The notes below the pieces were generated by a model. That model did not search any database, was not told where the DNA came from, and saw only the letters and a list, made by a program, of their open reading frames with translations. 19,913 nucleotides of DNA from JBDTCS01 sp039923455 (GTDB lineage: Bacteria; Bacteroidota; Ignavibacteria; Palsa-1295): the NCBI GenBank assembly GCA_039923455.1, contig JBDTCS010000333.1:1-19913 (forward strand), given 5' to 3'. Shown here one piece after another: positions 1 through 8,371 of this stretch; the first letter of the stretch is position 1, and every line of letters begins with the position of its first letter. The translations under genes were made by a program, and so were the position numbers.

Positions 1-1461
1 TAAGATTGTGCCGGGTGAGACCGCTGTTATCGGTGGCTGCGTAATGCGAAGCTTCGTTTTGCCAAGGGCACTTGATTGTGAGGCGATGGACCATCCGTTC
101 TGCGGTGTACAAGATACGTTGGTCAGAACATTGTCATCAAACGTGATCTCCAGATCGATCGAGTTGAGATTTTCGGCCCCCCGAACGGTGTCGAGTATTT
201 GTAAGATAATCTCAGAGGTGTCTCCGGCATTTGTCGTGATCGTTCTCGTGGAATCACGTGTAAGTATCGTGAGTCTTGCAGCTTCGTGCTTCGGATCTAC
301 CTTGGTGTTTAACGCATCTACGATATTTGGCAATCCGCCTAGACTTCCTCCGGTGCCGAGATCGATTCCTTCGGGGGTGTAGATTGCTGAGGCCCCGACG
401 CCATTTGGATTCGAAATTATTCCGAGCGTTTTCTGGTCGATTCGCGCAACATACAAATTTCCGTCCGGGCCTGGTCGTATGAATCCCAACACTGTTACAT
501 CCGGAAAGCGATACTCCGAGCTTTTGATCGTTAGTGGATCGTGTGAAGAAAGATCATACTGATAAATCGACTCTAAGTCTCCCCAGATGGACACGTATAA
601 TTTTGAATTATCCGGTGAAAAGGAGAGACCGTAATATGTCTGTCGCGTGGTCAAGCTTGTACAGTTTGAAACTCGTCCGGTTTTAGAATCAAAATCGAAC
701 AACTCGAGGACTCCTATACTACCGTATACACAATCGGCAATCATTTTTCCATTTGGAGAGGCGACCATGCAACCGATCGTATTATTATTATCGAGTTCAT
801 GAACAGAGCCAACACTCGATACCACCGGGGTCGGATTCACTCCGGCAGCAGTCACACTATATGCAACAAAATCGTTTGAGCCAAATGCATGCGCGAGAAC
901 CCAGAAGCCCTGTCCATTCGGCTGTGGTATTGCGGTTAGCTTTTCCGTTGCCGGTTGAAGTAGTAAGACATTTTTGATGGTAACATCTCCTAACCCCCCG
1001 TTTAAATTCATGTCCACGACGGAATAACAGACTCCCTTGTTAGGTCCGGAATAACCACCCTGATCGGAAGTAAAGAGATAGTACTTCGAAGGGTCGCCGG
1101 GAAATGGAATTATGGTACCCGATTGCGTGCTACTCTGGTCCCCATTCAGTCCCAAGCCATTTGGCATTGGAAGATCGTTCTTGTTCCAAACCGTTTTACC
1201 ATCGCTATAAAAAAGCGTCTTTCCCGTACACCTGTCAGCAATGCTGGCGCTTCCTTCTGGTTGGTTGAGTGCACTCCCAATAATTGGAGTTGGCGGCGTT
1301 GTGCGAAAATCGAGTCCCGCATGTTTTCCAAAATGCCACGCGTAATTCTCCTTTTGAGCGTGAGCGCAACGAGGCGTGATCCATATTGTAACAAGAAGAA
1401 AAACAGTAACGAATCTGCTGCGCAGAGGAACAGAATTGTGAACGACAATAAACCTTGCCAT
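1..1461 (-). CDS. Secreted beta-propeller/cohesin-like protein, third gene of a paralog operon (3' end outside window)
   Basis: The reading frame is open from an ATG at 1461 to the left edge, giving 487 visible residues with no stop. The N-terminus is a signal peptide: basic start, hydrophobic stretch (FVTVFLLVTIW), then an 'AHAQ' cleavage-like site. The mature part begins KENYAWHFG, followed by AGLDF, EGSASIAD, LFYSDG, SSTQSGTI and FTSDQGGYSGP. The same landmarks occur in the two genes upstream of it, and I read them as blades of an N-terminal beta-propeller. From about residue 390 a cohesin-like beta-sandwich begins (NAGDTSE, then LEITFDDNVLT); it is cut by the window edge. A T9SS sorting module is expected beyond the edge but is not seen. 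The gene starts 18 bp after the stop of the next paralog, so it is probably the last visible gene of a three-gene operon. Its closest relative here is the gene at 1480-3378. Ligand and function are unknown. Confidence 0.85.
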   Translation of the reverse strand, partial: MARFIVVHNSVPLRSRFVTVFLLVTIWITPRCAHAQKENYAWHFGKHAGLDFRTTPPTPIIGSALNQPEGSASIADRCTGKTLFYSDGKTVWNKNDLPMPNGLGLNGDQSSTQSGTIIPFPGDPSKYYLFTSDQGGYSGPNKGVCYSVVDMNLNGGLGDVTIKNVLLLQPATEKLTAIPQPNGQGFWVLAHAFGSNDFVAYSVTAAGVNPTPVVSSVGSVHELDNNNTIGCMVASPNGKMIADCVYGSIGVLELFDFDSKTGRVSNCTSLTTRQTYYGLSFSPDNSKLYVSIWGDLESIYQYDLSSHDPLTIKSSEYRFPDVTVLGFIRPGPDGNLYVARIDQKTLGIISNPNGVGASAIYTPEGIDLGTGGSLGGLPNIVDALNTKVDPKHEAARLTILTRDSTRTITTNAGDTSEIILQILDTVRGAENLNSIDLEITFDDNVLTNVSCTPQNGWSIASQSSALGKTKLRITQPPITAVSPGTIL

Positions 1462-1479
1462 GAGAGTTGTACCGGTTTG

Positions 1480-3378
1480 TTATCGTCTCAATATTGCCTT
1501 CGTAGTTGTGCTCCCACCATTGGCCTCGAACGTGATAAAGTACAATCCATCTGCATTGCCACGAAGGTTGAACGGCGTTTGCTGTTCGCCTATGTTGCCC
1601 GGCGCAATCGTCGAGAGCAGCACTGTGCGACCCATTGCATCTGAGACGCGCAGTTGCAGGGGAGTCCGTTCGGTCAGGTTGTAACGTGTGATAAACTCAC
1701 CATCCGAACTCGGGTTAGGAAATACGGAGACCGTGCTAAGTAAAGGTACCCTATTGAGATAATTGCGAATCGTCGGATCACCGCAAATGGAATTCACATG
1801 TACCACGACTCCACTATCGACAGTCAGCGAGCCGAACGTACACGATTCGAACGATGGATCAAGCGCATTAAATTTGACACTCGATAGTCGAAGCATCGTG
1901 TGATCAGAATCACCGACCGTCGTGCGATACTTGACTTTTAGAACGATCACGCCTTTCGGTATCGCCGTGTTCGTGGGTTGCGAAATGCGAATTTTGGTTT
2001 TGCCAAACACATCCGTTTTCGATGTCACGCTCCAACCATTCACGGAAGCACAACTAATATCAGTCATCACATTGTCGTTGTAACTTAACTCGATATCAGT
2101 GGTGGTTAGATCATACGCAGCGCGGACACTGTCAAGTATCTGCAACTGAACCTCTGAAGTGTCGCCGGCATTCAACGTGATACTGTGTGTGGAGTCAGCA
2201 GCCATTAAAGCCACTCGAGCATTCTCATGTGTGAATCTGCTTTTATAAAAGGCATCCACGATATTTGGCAGTCCACCGGTGGAAGCTCCCGGTGCGATCG
2301 AGATTCCATTCGGCTCATAGATTGCGAGTGCACCCGAACCGTTAGGATTTGAAATGGTCCCCAGATAATTGCTACCGACTCTCGCAACATACAGTTTGCC
2401 TTCCGGCCCAGGACGGATACATCCGAGTGCTACAGTCTCGGGAAACACATACTCCGATATGCTGATCGTGAGTTGATCATTCGAGGTGAGATCATATTGA
2501 TAGATTGCGGTTCCAGGGAAGATCCACATCGACGCATACAGCTTCGTATTATCCGGAGAAAAGGATAGACCATAGTAGGTCTGTCTGGTTGGAAGCGAAA
2601 TGAAGTTCGAGACGATGCCGGTTTGATTGTCAAAATCAAAAAGTTCAAGAATTCCGAGGTCGCCATAGATACAATCGGCGATCTTTTGACCGTTAGGGGA
2701 TGCCACCAGATATCCAATCGTGTTCTCATAATTGCCCGTATGCACTGTGCCGATTCTTGAAACAACGGGGCTTGGGTTTACGCCGGTCTTTGTAACTTGA
2801 TAGGCCACGAAGGCATTCGAACTCCATGCATGCATCAAAAGCCAAAAGTCTGAGCCGTTGCAATTGGGGATTGCGGTTAGTTTCTCCGTAGCAGGTTTGA
2901 GTACCGAAATATTTTTTGTTGTGACATCACCGAGTCCGCCATCGAGTGACATATCAACGATAGAATAACAGATGCCTTTATTGGGGCCGGAGTAACCACC
3001 TTGATCGGATGTGAAAAGATAGAACTTCATAGAATCGCCTGGCATCGGCACGATTGTACCCGACTGTGTGCTGCTCGCGTCGCCATCAAGCCCGAAGCCG
3101 TTTGGCATCAACACATTATTGCGATTCCATACTCTCGTCCCATCCGTATAGAAGAGCGTCTCACCGGTCCACCGATTCGCTATGCTTGCGCTACCTTCGT
3201 TTGTATTGAGTGAACTGTTGACTATCGGAGTCGGTGGAAGCGTTCGGAAATCCAATCCCGCACCGTTGCCGAAGTGCCATGCATAGTTCTCCTTTTGAGC
3301 AAACGCAACACTCTGAACGATCAGAAGTGTGAATAAGATGAGCCAGAAGCTCCAAAGCAGTAACCGTAATTTCTGCAT
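1480..3378 (-). CDS. T9SS-secreted beta-propeller/cohesin-like protein, middle gene of paralog operon
   Basis: This 632-residue protein has a signal peptide (1-27, ending SVAFAQ) and a propeller-like N-terminal domain at about 29-378. The propeller carries WHFGNGAGLDF, EGSASIAN, LFYTDG, SSTQSGTIVPMPGD and TSDQGGYSGPNKG. A cohesin-like beta-sandwich follows at about 388-525 (LNAGDTSEVQLQILD, DIELSYNDNVMT), then the block CGDPTIRN. The last 83 residues are a T9SS type A sorting module: VSVFPNPSSDGE, then a strand-rich segment with DAMGRTV and DGLYFITF, ending KAILRR. Such proteins are exported by Sec and then carried across the outer membrane by the T9SS, usually becoming surface-attached or released. 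The start is 4 bp from the stop of the upstream paralog, so co-transcription is very likely. The N-terminal family is common in Bacteroidota cargo proteins, but I know of no assigned function. The domain calls are from pattern, not a profile search. Confidence 0.9.
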   Translation of the reverse strand: MQKLRLLLWSFWLILFTLLIVQSVAFAQKENYAWHFGNGAGLDFRTLPPTPIVNSSLNTNEGSASIANRWTGETLFYTDGTRVWNRNNVLMPNGFGLDGDASSTQSGTIVPMPGDSMKFYLFTSDQGGYSGPNKGICYSIVDMSLDGGLGDVTTKNISVLKPATEKLTAIPNCNGSDFWLLMHAWSSNAFVAYQVTKTGVNPSPVVSRIGTVHTGNYENTIGYLVASPNGQKIADCIYGDLGILELFDFDNQTGIVSNFISLPTRQTYYGLSFSPDNTKLYASMWIFPGTAIYQYDLTSNDQLTISISEYVFPETVALGCIRPGPEGKLYVARVGSNYLGTISNPNGSGALAIYEPNGISIAPGASTGGLPNIVDAFYKSRFTHENARVALMAADSTHSITLNAGDTSEVQLQILDSVRAAYDLTTTDIELSYNDNVMTDISCASVNGWSVTSKTDVFGKTKIRISQPTNTAIPKGVIVLKVKYRTTVGDSDHTMLRLSSVKFNALDPSFESCTFGSLTVDSGVVVHVNSICGDPTIRNYLNRVPLLSTVSVFPNPSSDGEFITRYNLTERTPLQLRVSDAMGRTVLLSTIAPGNIGEQQTPFNLRGNADGLYFITFEANGGSTTTKAILRR

Positions 3379-3382
3379 ATGC

Positions 3383-5599
3383 TTAGTGTGTCAATGTGAG
3401 TTTGCGTGTCACGCGTTCGCCGGAGGCAACTATCTCGATTAGATAAATATCGTCCGAAAGCCCAGCCAAGTGTTGCGAAATAGTTTGTTCGCCCGAGAGC
3501 AACATTGGATACGCGTGTTCCTGAACAGTACGCCCCTTGCTATCGGTGATACGTATCGAGATGGGACTTGCTTCCGATAGTCGAAATCGGACGGTTATGT
3601 CACCGCTCGAACTCGGATTAGGATTGATCGAGACACCATCAACGAGCGTGAGATGGTTGAGCGAATTTCGAATCGTTGGATCACCGCATCGGTTGTTCAC
3701 CGTTAGTGCGACGATGGTGTCAGATTCCAGAGCCGCAAGGTAGCAAGTCTCATACGCTGGATCATCAATGTTAAATGTGCTCTGTGCAAGCGTCACGTTC
3801 GTGTGATCGAGATCACCGATCGTTACATGATAACCGGCTTCAAGGAGCTCTGTTCCGGCAGGAATCAGCACACCTGCTGGGCTCGTCAACTGGATGATAG
3901 TTTTGCCAATTCCGAGAGTGCTCTTCGAAATGCTCCAGCCATTCTTCGGTGTGAGGGTAGTATTTGTCAGGATGTTATCATTAAAGCTTAGCTCCAAGTC
4001 GAGCGTCTTGAGTCCGAGCGATGCAGGTACATCATCAAGCAACTTGAGCTCGAAGAGCGCAATCTCGCCAGCGTTACGAGTCTCTTTATTTGTAAGGTCA
4101 TCAGCAAGCAGCGCAAGCTTTGCAACAACCACAGGAGTTTTGGCAATACCCTTTAACTGTATATCCGTAAGTTGATTCGGGCCAATCGAATGCACATGCA
4201 GCGCACCCGAGCCGTTACCCGCTAGCGATTGATCATACATGATATTCACGATCAACGAATCACCGGAGTTGAGCGCTAAGGGAAGTGTTGGTAAATTCAG
4301 AATCGAAAATTGTTGTCCTCCATTTGCGATAAGCAGCGAATCAATTGTCGCAGGACCGCAACCGTTGAATCGGATGACAACACGCTGAGTCACCGGTTTA
4401 CAATTCTTCGGCACGAAGTTCGAATCCTGAATCGAGATCGAAAGTTGCGATGCGGTCGATGGTGCATTCAGCGCATCGAGAATATTCGGCAAGCCGCCTG
4501 TGCTCGTCCCCGGGGAAAGGTTAATCGCAGTTGGATTGTAGGTCGGAGTACCAATCGGCCCATTCGGGTTAGAGATTTCGCCAAGCAGGTTCTCCTCAAA
4601 TCTCGCTACGTACAAATTCCCATCGGGACCGGGGCGAATGAAGCCTAGCGATACATCATCACGATACTGAAATTCCGTAGCTAAAATTGTGGGTCCATTT
4701 CCCGACGAGAGATCATATTGATAGACAGACCCTCCTGTAGATTTCCAGGTTGTGACGAACAGATTCGTATTATTTGGGGAGAAACAAATGCCATAGCAGC
4801 TATCGTGAGCGCTCAAGGAAATAAAGTTGGAGAGCGTCCCACTCTGATTGTCAAAGTCGAACAGTTCGAGTTTACTTTCCGGACCAAAGATACACTCGGC
4901 AATGCGAGTGCCATTAGGCGATGCAACCATGCAGCCAATCGTATTAAAAGGATCTCCCGTATGTATGGAGCCGATCTTCGACCCAATTGGCTTTGCCGAT
5001 AGACCGGTTGGAGTGAGGAGATATGCAAGCGTCGAGTCGCTATTCCATTTGTGAAAAAGAATCCAATAATCGCGTCCGTTGCAATGGCGAACCGCAGTGA
5101 CTTTTTCGGTTGCGGGATTGAAGAGTGGAATATTCTTTAGCGTCACATCGCCACGTCCACCATCGAGCGACATATCGACAATAGAATATGCAGCACCTTT
5201 ACTTGGACCATCGTAACCACCTTGATCGGTCGTAAAGATGTAATATTTTTTCGGATCGCCCGGCATCGGAACAATGGTGGCCGATTGAGTGCTGCTTGCG
5301 TTTCCCCAAAGACCGCTGCCATTCGGCATCGAGATGTTAATCCGACTCCAAACCGTGACACCGTCGGTATAAAAAAGCGTCTTACCCGTTAGCGGATCGG
5401 CAATGCTTGCGCTGCCTTCGAATTGCGCCATCGCGCATCCCGTGATCGGGGTCGGAGGAGTAGTACTGAAATCAAGACCAGCATGATCACCGAAATACCA
5501 GCGATAATTCTCCTTTTGAGCAAACCCATTTTCCGGGGCGAGCGACAGAAGTGTGGTAAGTAAAATCCCGAGGCAGAACGAACGGTAGCGAAGGTGCAT
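3383..5599 (-). CDS. T9SS-secreted beta-propeller protein with extra Ig/ASH-like domain, first gene of paralog operon
   Basis: The frame is open back to 5833, but I place the start at the ATG at 5599 (738 aa). There a normal signal peptide begins (MHLRYRSFCLGILLTTLL, ending GFAQ), and an exact -7 promoter element lies at 5679-5686, inside the longer frame. Domains in order: signal 1-27; propeller-like region about 29-378 (RWYFGDHAGLDF, EGSASIAD, LFYTDG, SSTQSATIVPMPGD); an Ig/ASH-like domain about 385-485 (QRVVIRFNGCGPATIDSL, then LNSGDSLIVNIMYD); a cohesin-like domain about 492-635 (LELSFNDNILT, HVTIGDLDHT); CGDPTIRN; and a T9SS type A module at 655-738 (VSINPNPSSSGD, DSKGRTV, DDIYLIEI, ending RKLTLTH). 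The Ig/ASH-like domain is absent from the middle paralog, and is the main difference between them. An alternative start is the ATG at 5635. Function is unknown; a surface or extracellular role is inferred. Confidence 0.88.
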   Translation of the reverse strand: MHLRYRSFCLGILLTTLLSLAPENGFAQKENYRWYFGDHAGLDFSTTPPTPITGCAMAQFEGSASIADPLTGKTLFYTDGVTVWSRINISMPNGSGLWGNASSTQSATIVPMPGDPKKYYIFTTDQGGYDGPSKGAAYSIVDMSLDGGRGDVTLKNIPLFNPATEKVTAVRHCNGRDYWILFHKWNSDSTLAYLLTPTGLSAKPIGSKIGSIHTGDPFNTIGCMVASPNGTRIAECIFGPESKLELFDFDNQSGTLSNFISLSAHDSCYGICFSPNNTNLFVTTWKSTGGSVYQYDLSSGNGPTILATEFQYRDDVSLGFIRPGPDGNLYVARFEENLLGEISNPNGPIGTPTYNPTAINLSPGTSTGGLPNILDALNAPSTASQLSISIQDSNFVPKNCKPVTQRVVIRFNGCGPATIDSLLIANGGQQFSILNLPTLPLALNSGDSLIVNIMYDQSLAGNGSGALHVHSIGPNQLTDIQLKGIAKTPVVVAKLALLADDLTNKETRNAGEIALFELKLLDDVPASLGLKTLDLELSFNDNILTNTTLTPKNGWSISKSTLGIGKTIIQLTSPAGVLIPAGTELLEAGYHVTIGDLDHTNVTLAQSTFNIDDPAYETCYLAALESDTIVALTVNNRCGDPTIRNSLNHLTLVDGVSINPNPSSSGDITVRFRLSEASPISIRITDSKGRTVQEHAYPMLLSGEQTISQHLAGLSDDIYLIEIVASGERVTRKLTLTH

Positions 5600-5959
5600 G
5601 TTGAAAATTGGGTAGAAAAGAAGCAACCCCTCCATCAAAGTACACAACTTAGGTATGATAAATAACACCTGAGTCGCCCAAAGGTAACAGCTTTTGAGAG
5701 GAAATCTTAGAACATAGTGTTTTTTGAGTAGTGGGCGTGAGTCGGATTCCGTACTCGGGAGGGATGAGTCGATCAATTTTCGGCACAGGTACCGCAGCTG
5801 ATGGATTAGCGAAACCAGTAGGTCAGATCTCATCTCCGTTGTTTTGCTGGGAATCGAAAGGGATGATCTGCGTTCAGTTAGGGTATCCGAATCAATTGAC
5901 AGGAGCCACTGGAACCGCGACTGACCGACTTTCCGAACCTATAGCCTCACGTATGAAGT
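5600..5959. other. Divergent intergenic region, 360 bp
   Basis: This stretch separates the minus-strand propeller operon from the plus-strand gene at 5960. It holds the -7 element at 5679-5686. It also holds an imperfect repeat pair: about 5771-5821 and about 5890-5944, each starting ATCAATT and containing a GG(T/A)ACCGC core, offset by 123 bp in the GGnACCGC block. A plus-strand reading frame runs through 5731-6000 but has no signal peptide or recognisable motif and overlaps the next gene out of frame, so I do not call it a gene. No TAnnTTTG match was found on the plus strand for the gene at 5960. Confidence 0.6.
5679..5686 (-). promoter_or_regulatory. -7 promoter element of the three-paralog operon
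   Basis: On the minus strand this reads TACCTTTG, an exact match to the Bacteroidota -7 consensus TAnnTTTG. It would give a transcript leader of roughly 70 nt before the ATG at 5599. I see no convincing -33 TTG at the usual spacing, so the call rests on the -7 element and its position. Confidence 0.5.
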
Positions 5960-6955
5960 ATGAGAAAATACATAATTGTGGTGGCCTTGCTCTTAAGTAG
6001 TATTAATAGTTTAGCCCAGCGAAGAGTAGAGGCCCCAACAAGCACGGGATGTTTTAGGCAAATCCATGCGCCAATTTTGTACGCTCCCCCTCTTCACTCT
6101 GATATGCCACTCGATGCGCTGCACGGTTATATGTATTTTGATAGCTTGTCCCGCTCATTCACGGGTTGGAGCCAGGTCGATTCGTTCGCAACGCTGATCA
6201 CTGGCAATGATACACTCAAGCACTTTCTAAAGTATCGCTTTGCGATGTCGAATTATGACGATATTCTTTTCAGCGAATACTTGAATTTTGGGCAGACAGT
6301 GAATTCTATGTACAAAACTACGCCTGGTTATATCCTCCAAAAGTTGACTGAGCGAGAGAACCTGATTCTTGGATCCCGAAATAAAAAAATCATGCTTACT
6401 CACGCTTCGCTAATCTTACATTTGAAGATTACTAGCGTCCATCTTGAATGGGACTCTCTGGCTCACATCCCGGTTTCCCCATTGGTGCAACAATGTATCA
6501 CTGCTCAGGTATTAGATACGATTAAAGGTATGCACTTCCTGAGTCACACCACGTCCAGTGGCACGTTCCTGAGCACACCGTCGATATTGATTAACTTTTC
6601 GCTCTCTCCACTTTGGGGTAAGGGTCCTACCGAATCTCATCTGAGGACTGGGGTTGACTACCGAGATTCCGCTAACGTAGTTTCGCCCTGCGTGAATTGT
6701 TTTGGTACAAAGAGTTTGATTCCTGGATCAGAGTATATCGTATTCTTAGGGTCTCAAGCATTGGATTTTGATGGAATCAACTCCTACTATGATTACTGGC
6801 CGATGAGTTCATTTGAACCGCAGGGCGGAATATTCCCAATAGTTGGTGGAAATGTAATTGACAGTTCGAACTATTGGGGTTATGGCACAAGCGTTTCTTT
6901 GAGTGGGTTTGAGAGCTCACTTAGGGCAGATATTCTCGCGATCAGTCAGCCTTAA
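5960..6955 (+). CDS. Secreted protein of unknown function (331 aa)
   Basis: The ATG at 5960 begins a clear signal peptide (MRKYIIVVALLLSSINSLAQ) with a cleavage-like site after residue 18 or 19. The mature protein has about 310 residues and a single CVNC pair near residue 242. The stretch from about residue 145 (ILHLKITSVHLEW, then CITAQVLDTIKG, then PGSEYIVFLGSQ) alternates short beta-strands. It resembles the general layout of small OB-fold or netrin-like secreted domains, but this is only a resemblance. There is no 'PNP' T9SS sorting module; the protein ends DILAISQP. It may therefore stay in the periplasm or be attached in some other way. It is divergent from the propeller operon and about 230 bp upstream of the next gene. 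I do not recognise the family. Confidence 0.8.
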   Translation: MRKYIIVVALLLSSINSLAQRRVEAPTSTGCFRQIHAPILYAPPLHSDMPLDALHGYMYFDSLSRSFTGWSQVDSFATLITGNDTLKHFLKYRFAMSNYDDILFSEYLNFGQTVNSMYKTTPGYILQKLTERENLILGSRNKKIMLTHASLILHLKITSVHLEWDSLAHIPVSPLVQQCITAQVLDTIKGMHFLSHTTSSGTFLSTPSILINFSLSPLWGKGPTESHLRTGVDYRDSANVVSPCVNCFGTKSLIPGSEYIVFLGSQALDFDGINSYYDYWPMSSFEPQGGIFPIVGGNVIDSSNYWGYGTSVSLSGFESSLRADILAISQP

Positions 6956-7048
6956 ATTTAATTGTTTAGTGCAGAGGGGAAAGGGAGCGCTTGGTGGGGA
7001 GCTGAACTTGGGGTTTCCCACGTGCGTAAGGTACTCTTAATTCTAAAA

Positions 7049-7056
7049 TACTTTTG
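7049..7056 (+). promoter_or_regulatory. -7 promoter element upstream of the T9SS cargo gene at 7190
   Basis: The octamer TACTTTTG matches TAnnTTTG exactly. Transcription would start near 7063, giving a leader of about 125 nt before the ATG at 7190, with a GC-rich hairpin near its end. No clear -33 TTG is present at 17-23 bp upstream. Confidence 0.45.
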
Positions 7057-7157
7057 TGTGATACCCCGAAAATATGCTATATTAGGACTGTAGAGAATTT
7101 TGACGCGTACAGAAACACAAGAAATCAGAAAATCTCGAGCCTCTTGGTCCTGCAATG

Positions 7158-7180
7158 CCGGTGGGTCATTCACCGGTTTT
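7158..7180 (+). promoter_or_regulatory. Terminator-like hairpin in the leader of the gene at 7190
   Basis: CCGGTG (7158-7163) pairs perfectly with CACCGG (7171-7176) around a 7-nt loop and is followed by TTTT (7177-7180). The structure ends 9 nt before the ATG at 7190. It could be an attenuator, a translation-blocking hairpin, or a weak intrinsic terminator for transcription coming from the gene upstream. The stem is short (6 bp) and the T-run has only four residues. Confidence 0.45.
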
Positions 7181-7189
7181 ACCACAAAT

Positions 7190-8299
7190 ATGATTGGTTC
7201 AAAAGTTTCTATTCAATTACTGTTGTTCCTATTCGGAATGTGGGCTTGTGTTTCGCGTGTGAATGCCCAGCCCTTTTGGGCTATTGACGATGCGGGCCTT
7301 ACAGTAGTCAACCCGTCGGGAACGACCAACTCGCACATAGATAATGGAAACACGAGTTATCCTGCGAACCCGTCAACTGATAGCTATATGAATGTCTCAG
7401 GAAGTGTTGCTTGCGGTGTCGGGTTTGATCTATCCGCACACGCCAACTTTATCTTGCCGAACGAGAACACCCTGTCCGATGATTGTTCATCACTCTTCCT
7501 GCGTGCCCATTATTTAGAACAGGGCGGAGAATACAGAAAGGCTTATGACACCGGACGATACTATATCGAGCACTGCGCGAATACTTCACATTCAGCGAAC
7601 GGGTTCAGTATTACCGGCGGAGGTGTACAATTCATGAGCAACGATAACATGCGTTGGCTCGATTACCGTGAGTGGTTGAAGACAGTGCTCTATCTCGATA
7701 CTACGTCGGATGCACTGATCTATTATTGTACTGATGCGGCTGAAATCGTTGGAACATTTGCGTACGTAACTCCTAAAGGCCGGGACTACAACGGTGCTAT
7801 CGCTGTAATTGATTTTTTGTTAAATGAAAAGCATTGTAGCGACAACAGGACATCGCTCTTCGAGTCACGTAAGGGCTTTCGTCAGGATCAACTTTCTGAC
7901 TGGCAGGACACCGTGAAAAATCCTGAACTCACTCCCTTAGATACATTAGAACCCAACATCGACGATCTGGGATTAAAGATTCTTCGAGGCAAACCTTCGG
8001 GCGTGAGCATGTTGCCGCTTCGATCGAAGCAGAATATTCTGCAGTTGCGAGTGAGTGCATCTCCGTTTGTTATCGAGACAGAACTGATGTTCGAGCTATC
8101 GCAACCGGTTGCGCTTAAGATCGATATTCTGGATGTACTCGGTCGTGAGGTTGGGCATCCCTCGATTGGTCAACTCTTTGCGCCGGGGAAACATCTTGCG
8201 AGGGTGAGTGGAAAAGATATTCCATCGGGTACGCTCTATGCGCGACTCACCGCAGCAAATGGGGAAGTGCGGACTGTTAAGATGGTGAAGAGAAAGTAA
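7190..8299 (+). CDS. T9SS-secreted protein with helical middle region (369 aa)
   Basis: The frame is open from a TTG at 7100, but the ATG at 7190 gives a proper signal peptide (MIGSKVSIQLLLFLFGMW, ending SRVNAQ), so I use it. After a short beta-type segment (residues about 30-95, including ACGVGFDLSAHANF), a helix-rich stretch begins. Within it, LRAHYLEQGGEYRKAYD is typical of a TPR-like helical pair, and WLDYREWLKTVLYLD continues the pattern. The last ~85 residues are a T9SS type A sorting module lacking the classic 'PNP' but with KIDILDVLGREV, a PGKH turn and a basic end (KMVKRK). Related T9SS cargo proteins are often longer, with repeated beta-structure in front, so this may be a shortened version; that is inference. 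It has its own promoter, a leader hairpin and a strong terminator just behind it, so it looks monocistronic. Its function is unknown. Confidence 0.82.
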   Translation: MIGSKVSIQLLLFLFGMWACVSRVNAQPFWAIDDAGLTVVNPSGTTNSHIDNGNTSYPANPSTDSYMNVSGSVACGVGFDLSAHANFILPNENTLSDDCSSLFLRAHYLEQGGEYRKAYDTGRYYIEHCANTSHSANGFSITGGGVQFMSNDNMRWLDYREWLKTVLYLDTTSDALIYYCTDAAEIVGTFAYVTPKGRDYNGAIAVIDFLLNEKHCSDNRTSLFESRKGFRQDQLSDWQDTVKNPELTPLDTLEPNIDDLGLKILRGKPSGVSMLPLRSKQNILQLRVSASPFVIETELMFELSQPVALKIDILDVLGREVGHPSIGQLFAPGKHLARVSGKDIPSGTLYARLTAANGEVRTVKMVKRK

Positions 8300-8306
8300 G
8301 AGGTTG

Positions 8307-8338
8307 GTGGGGAGCTATGTTAGTGGCTCCCCACTTTT
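8307..8338 (+). terminator. Intrinsic terminator between convergent genes
   Basis: GTGGGGAGC (8307-8315) pairs perfectly over 9 bp with GCTCCCCAC (8326-8334) around a 10-nt loop, followed by TTTT (8335-8338). It lies 8 bp after the stop of the plus-strand gene and 33 bp beyond the stop of the minus-strand gene. It is a good terminator for the plus strand and could partly serve the other strand. Confidence 0.85.
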
Positions 8339-8371
8339 GCATATCAGTGTTGCTTGCTCTCGCGGTGTTGT

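Noticed and set aside
1123..1644. A 173-codon plus-strand reading frame
   Set aside because: It overlaps two minus-strand paralogs with clear homology to each other, so it is a shadow.
5600..5833. N-terminal extension of the first operon gene by 78 codons
   Set aside because: The extension would place a signal peptide inside the protein and contains an exact -7 promoter element; the ATG at 5599 is far better.
5731..6000. An 89-codon plus-strand frame in the divergent region
   Set aside because: It has no signal peptide or known motif and overlaps the next gene out of frame. The internal repeat is noted as a finding instead.
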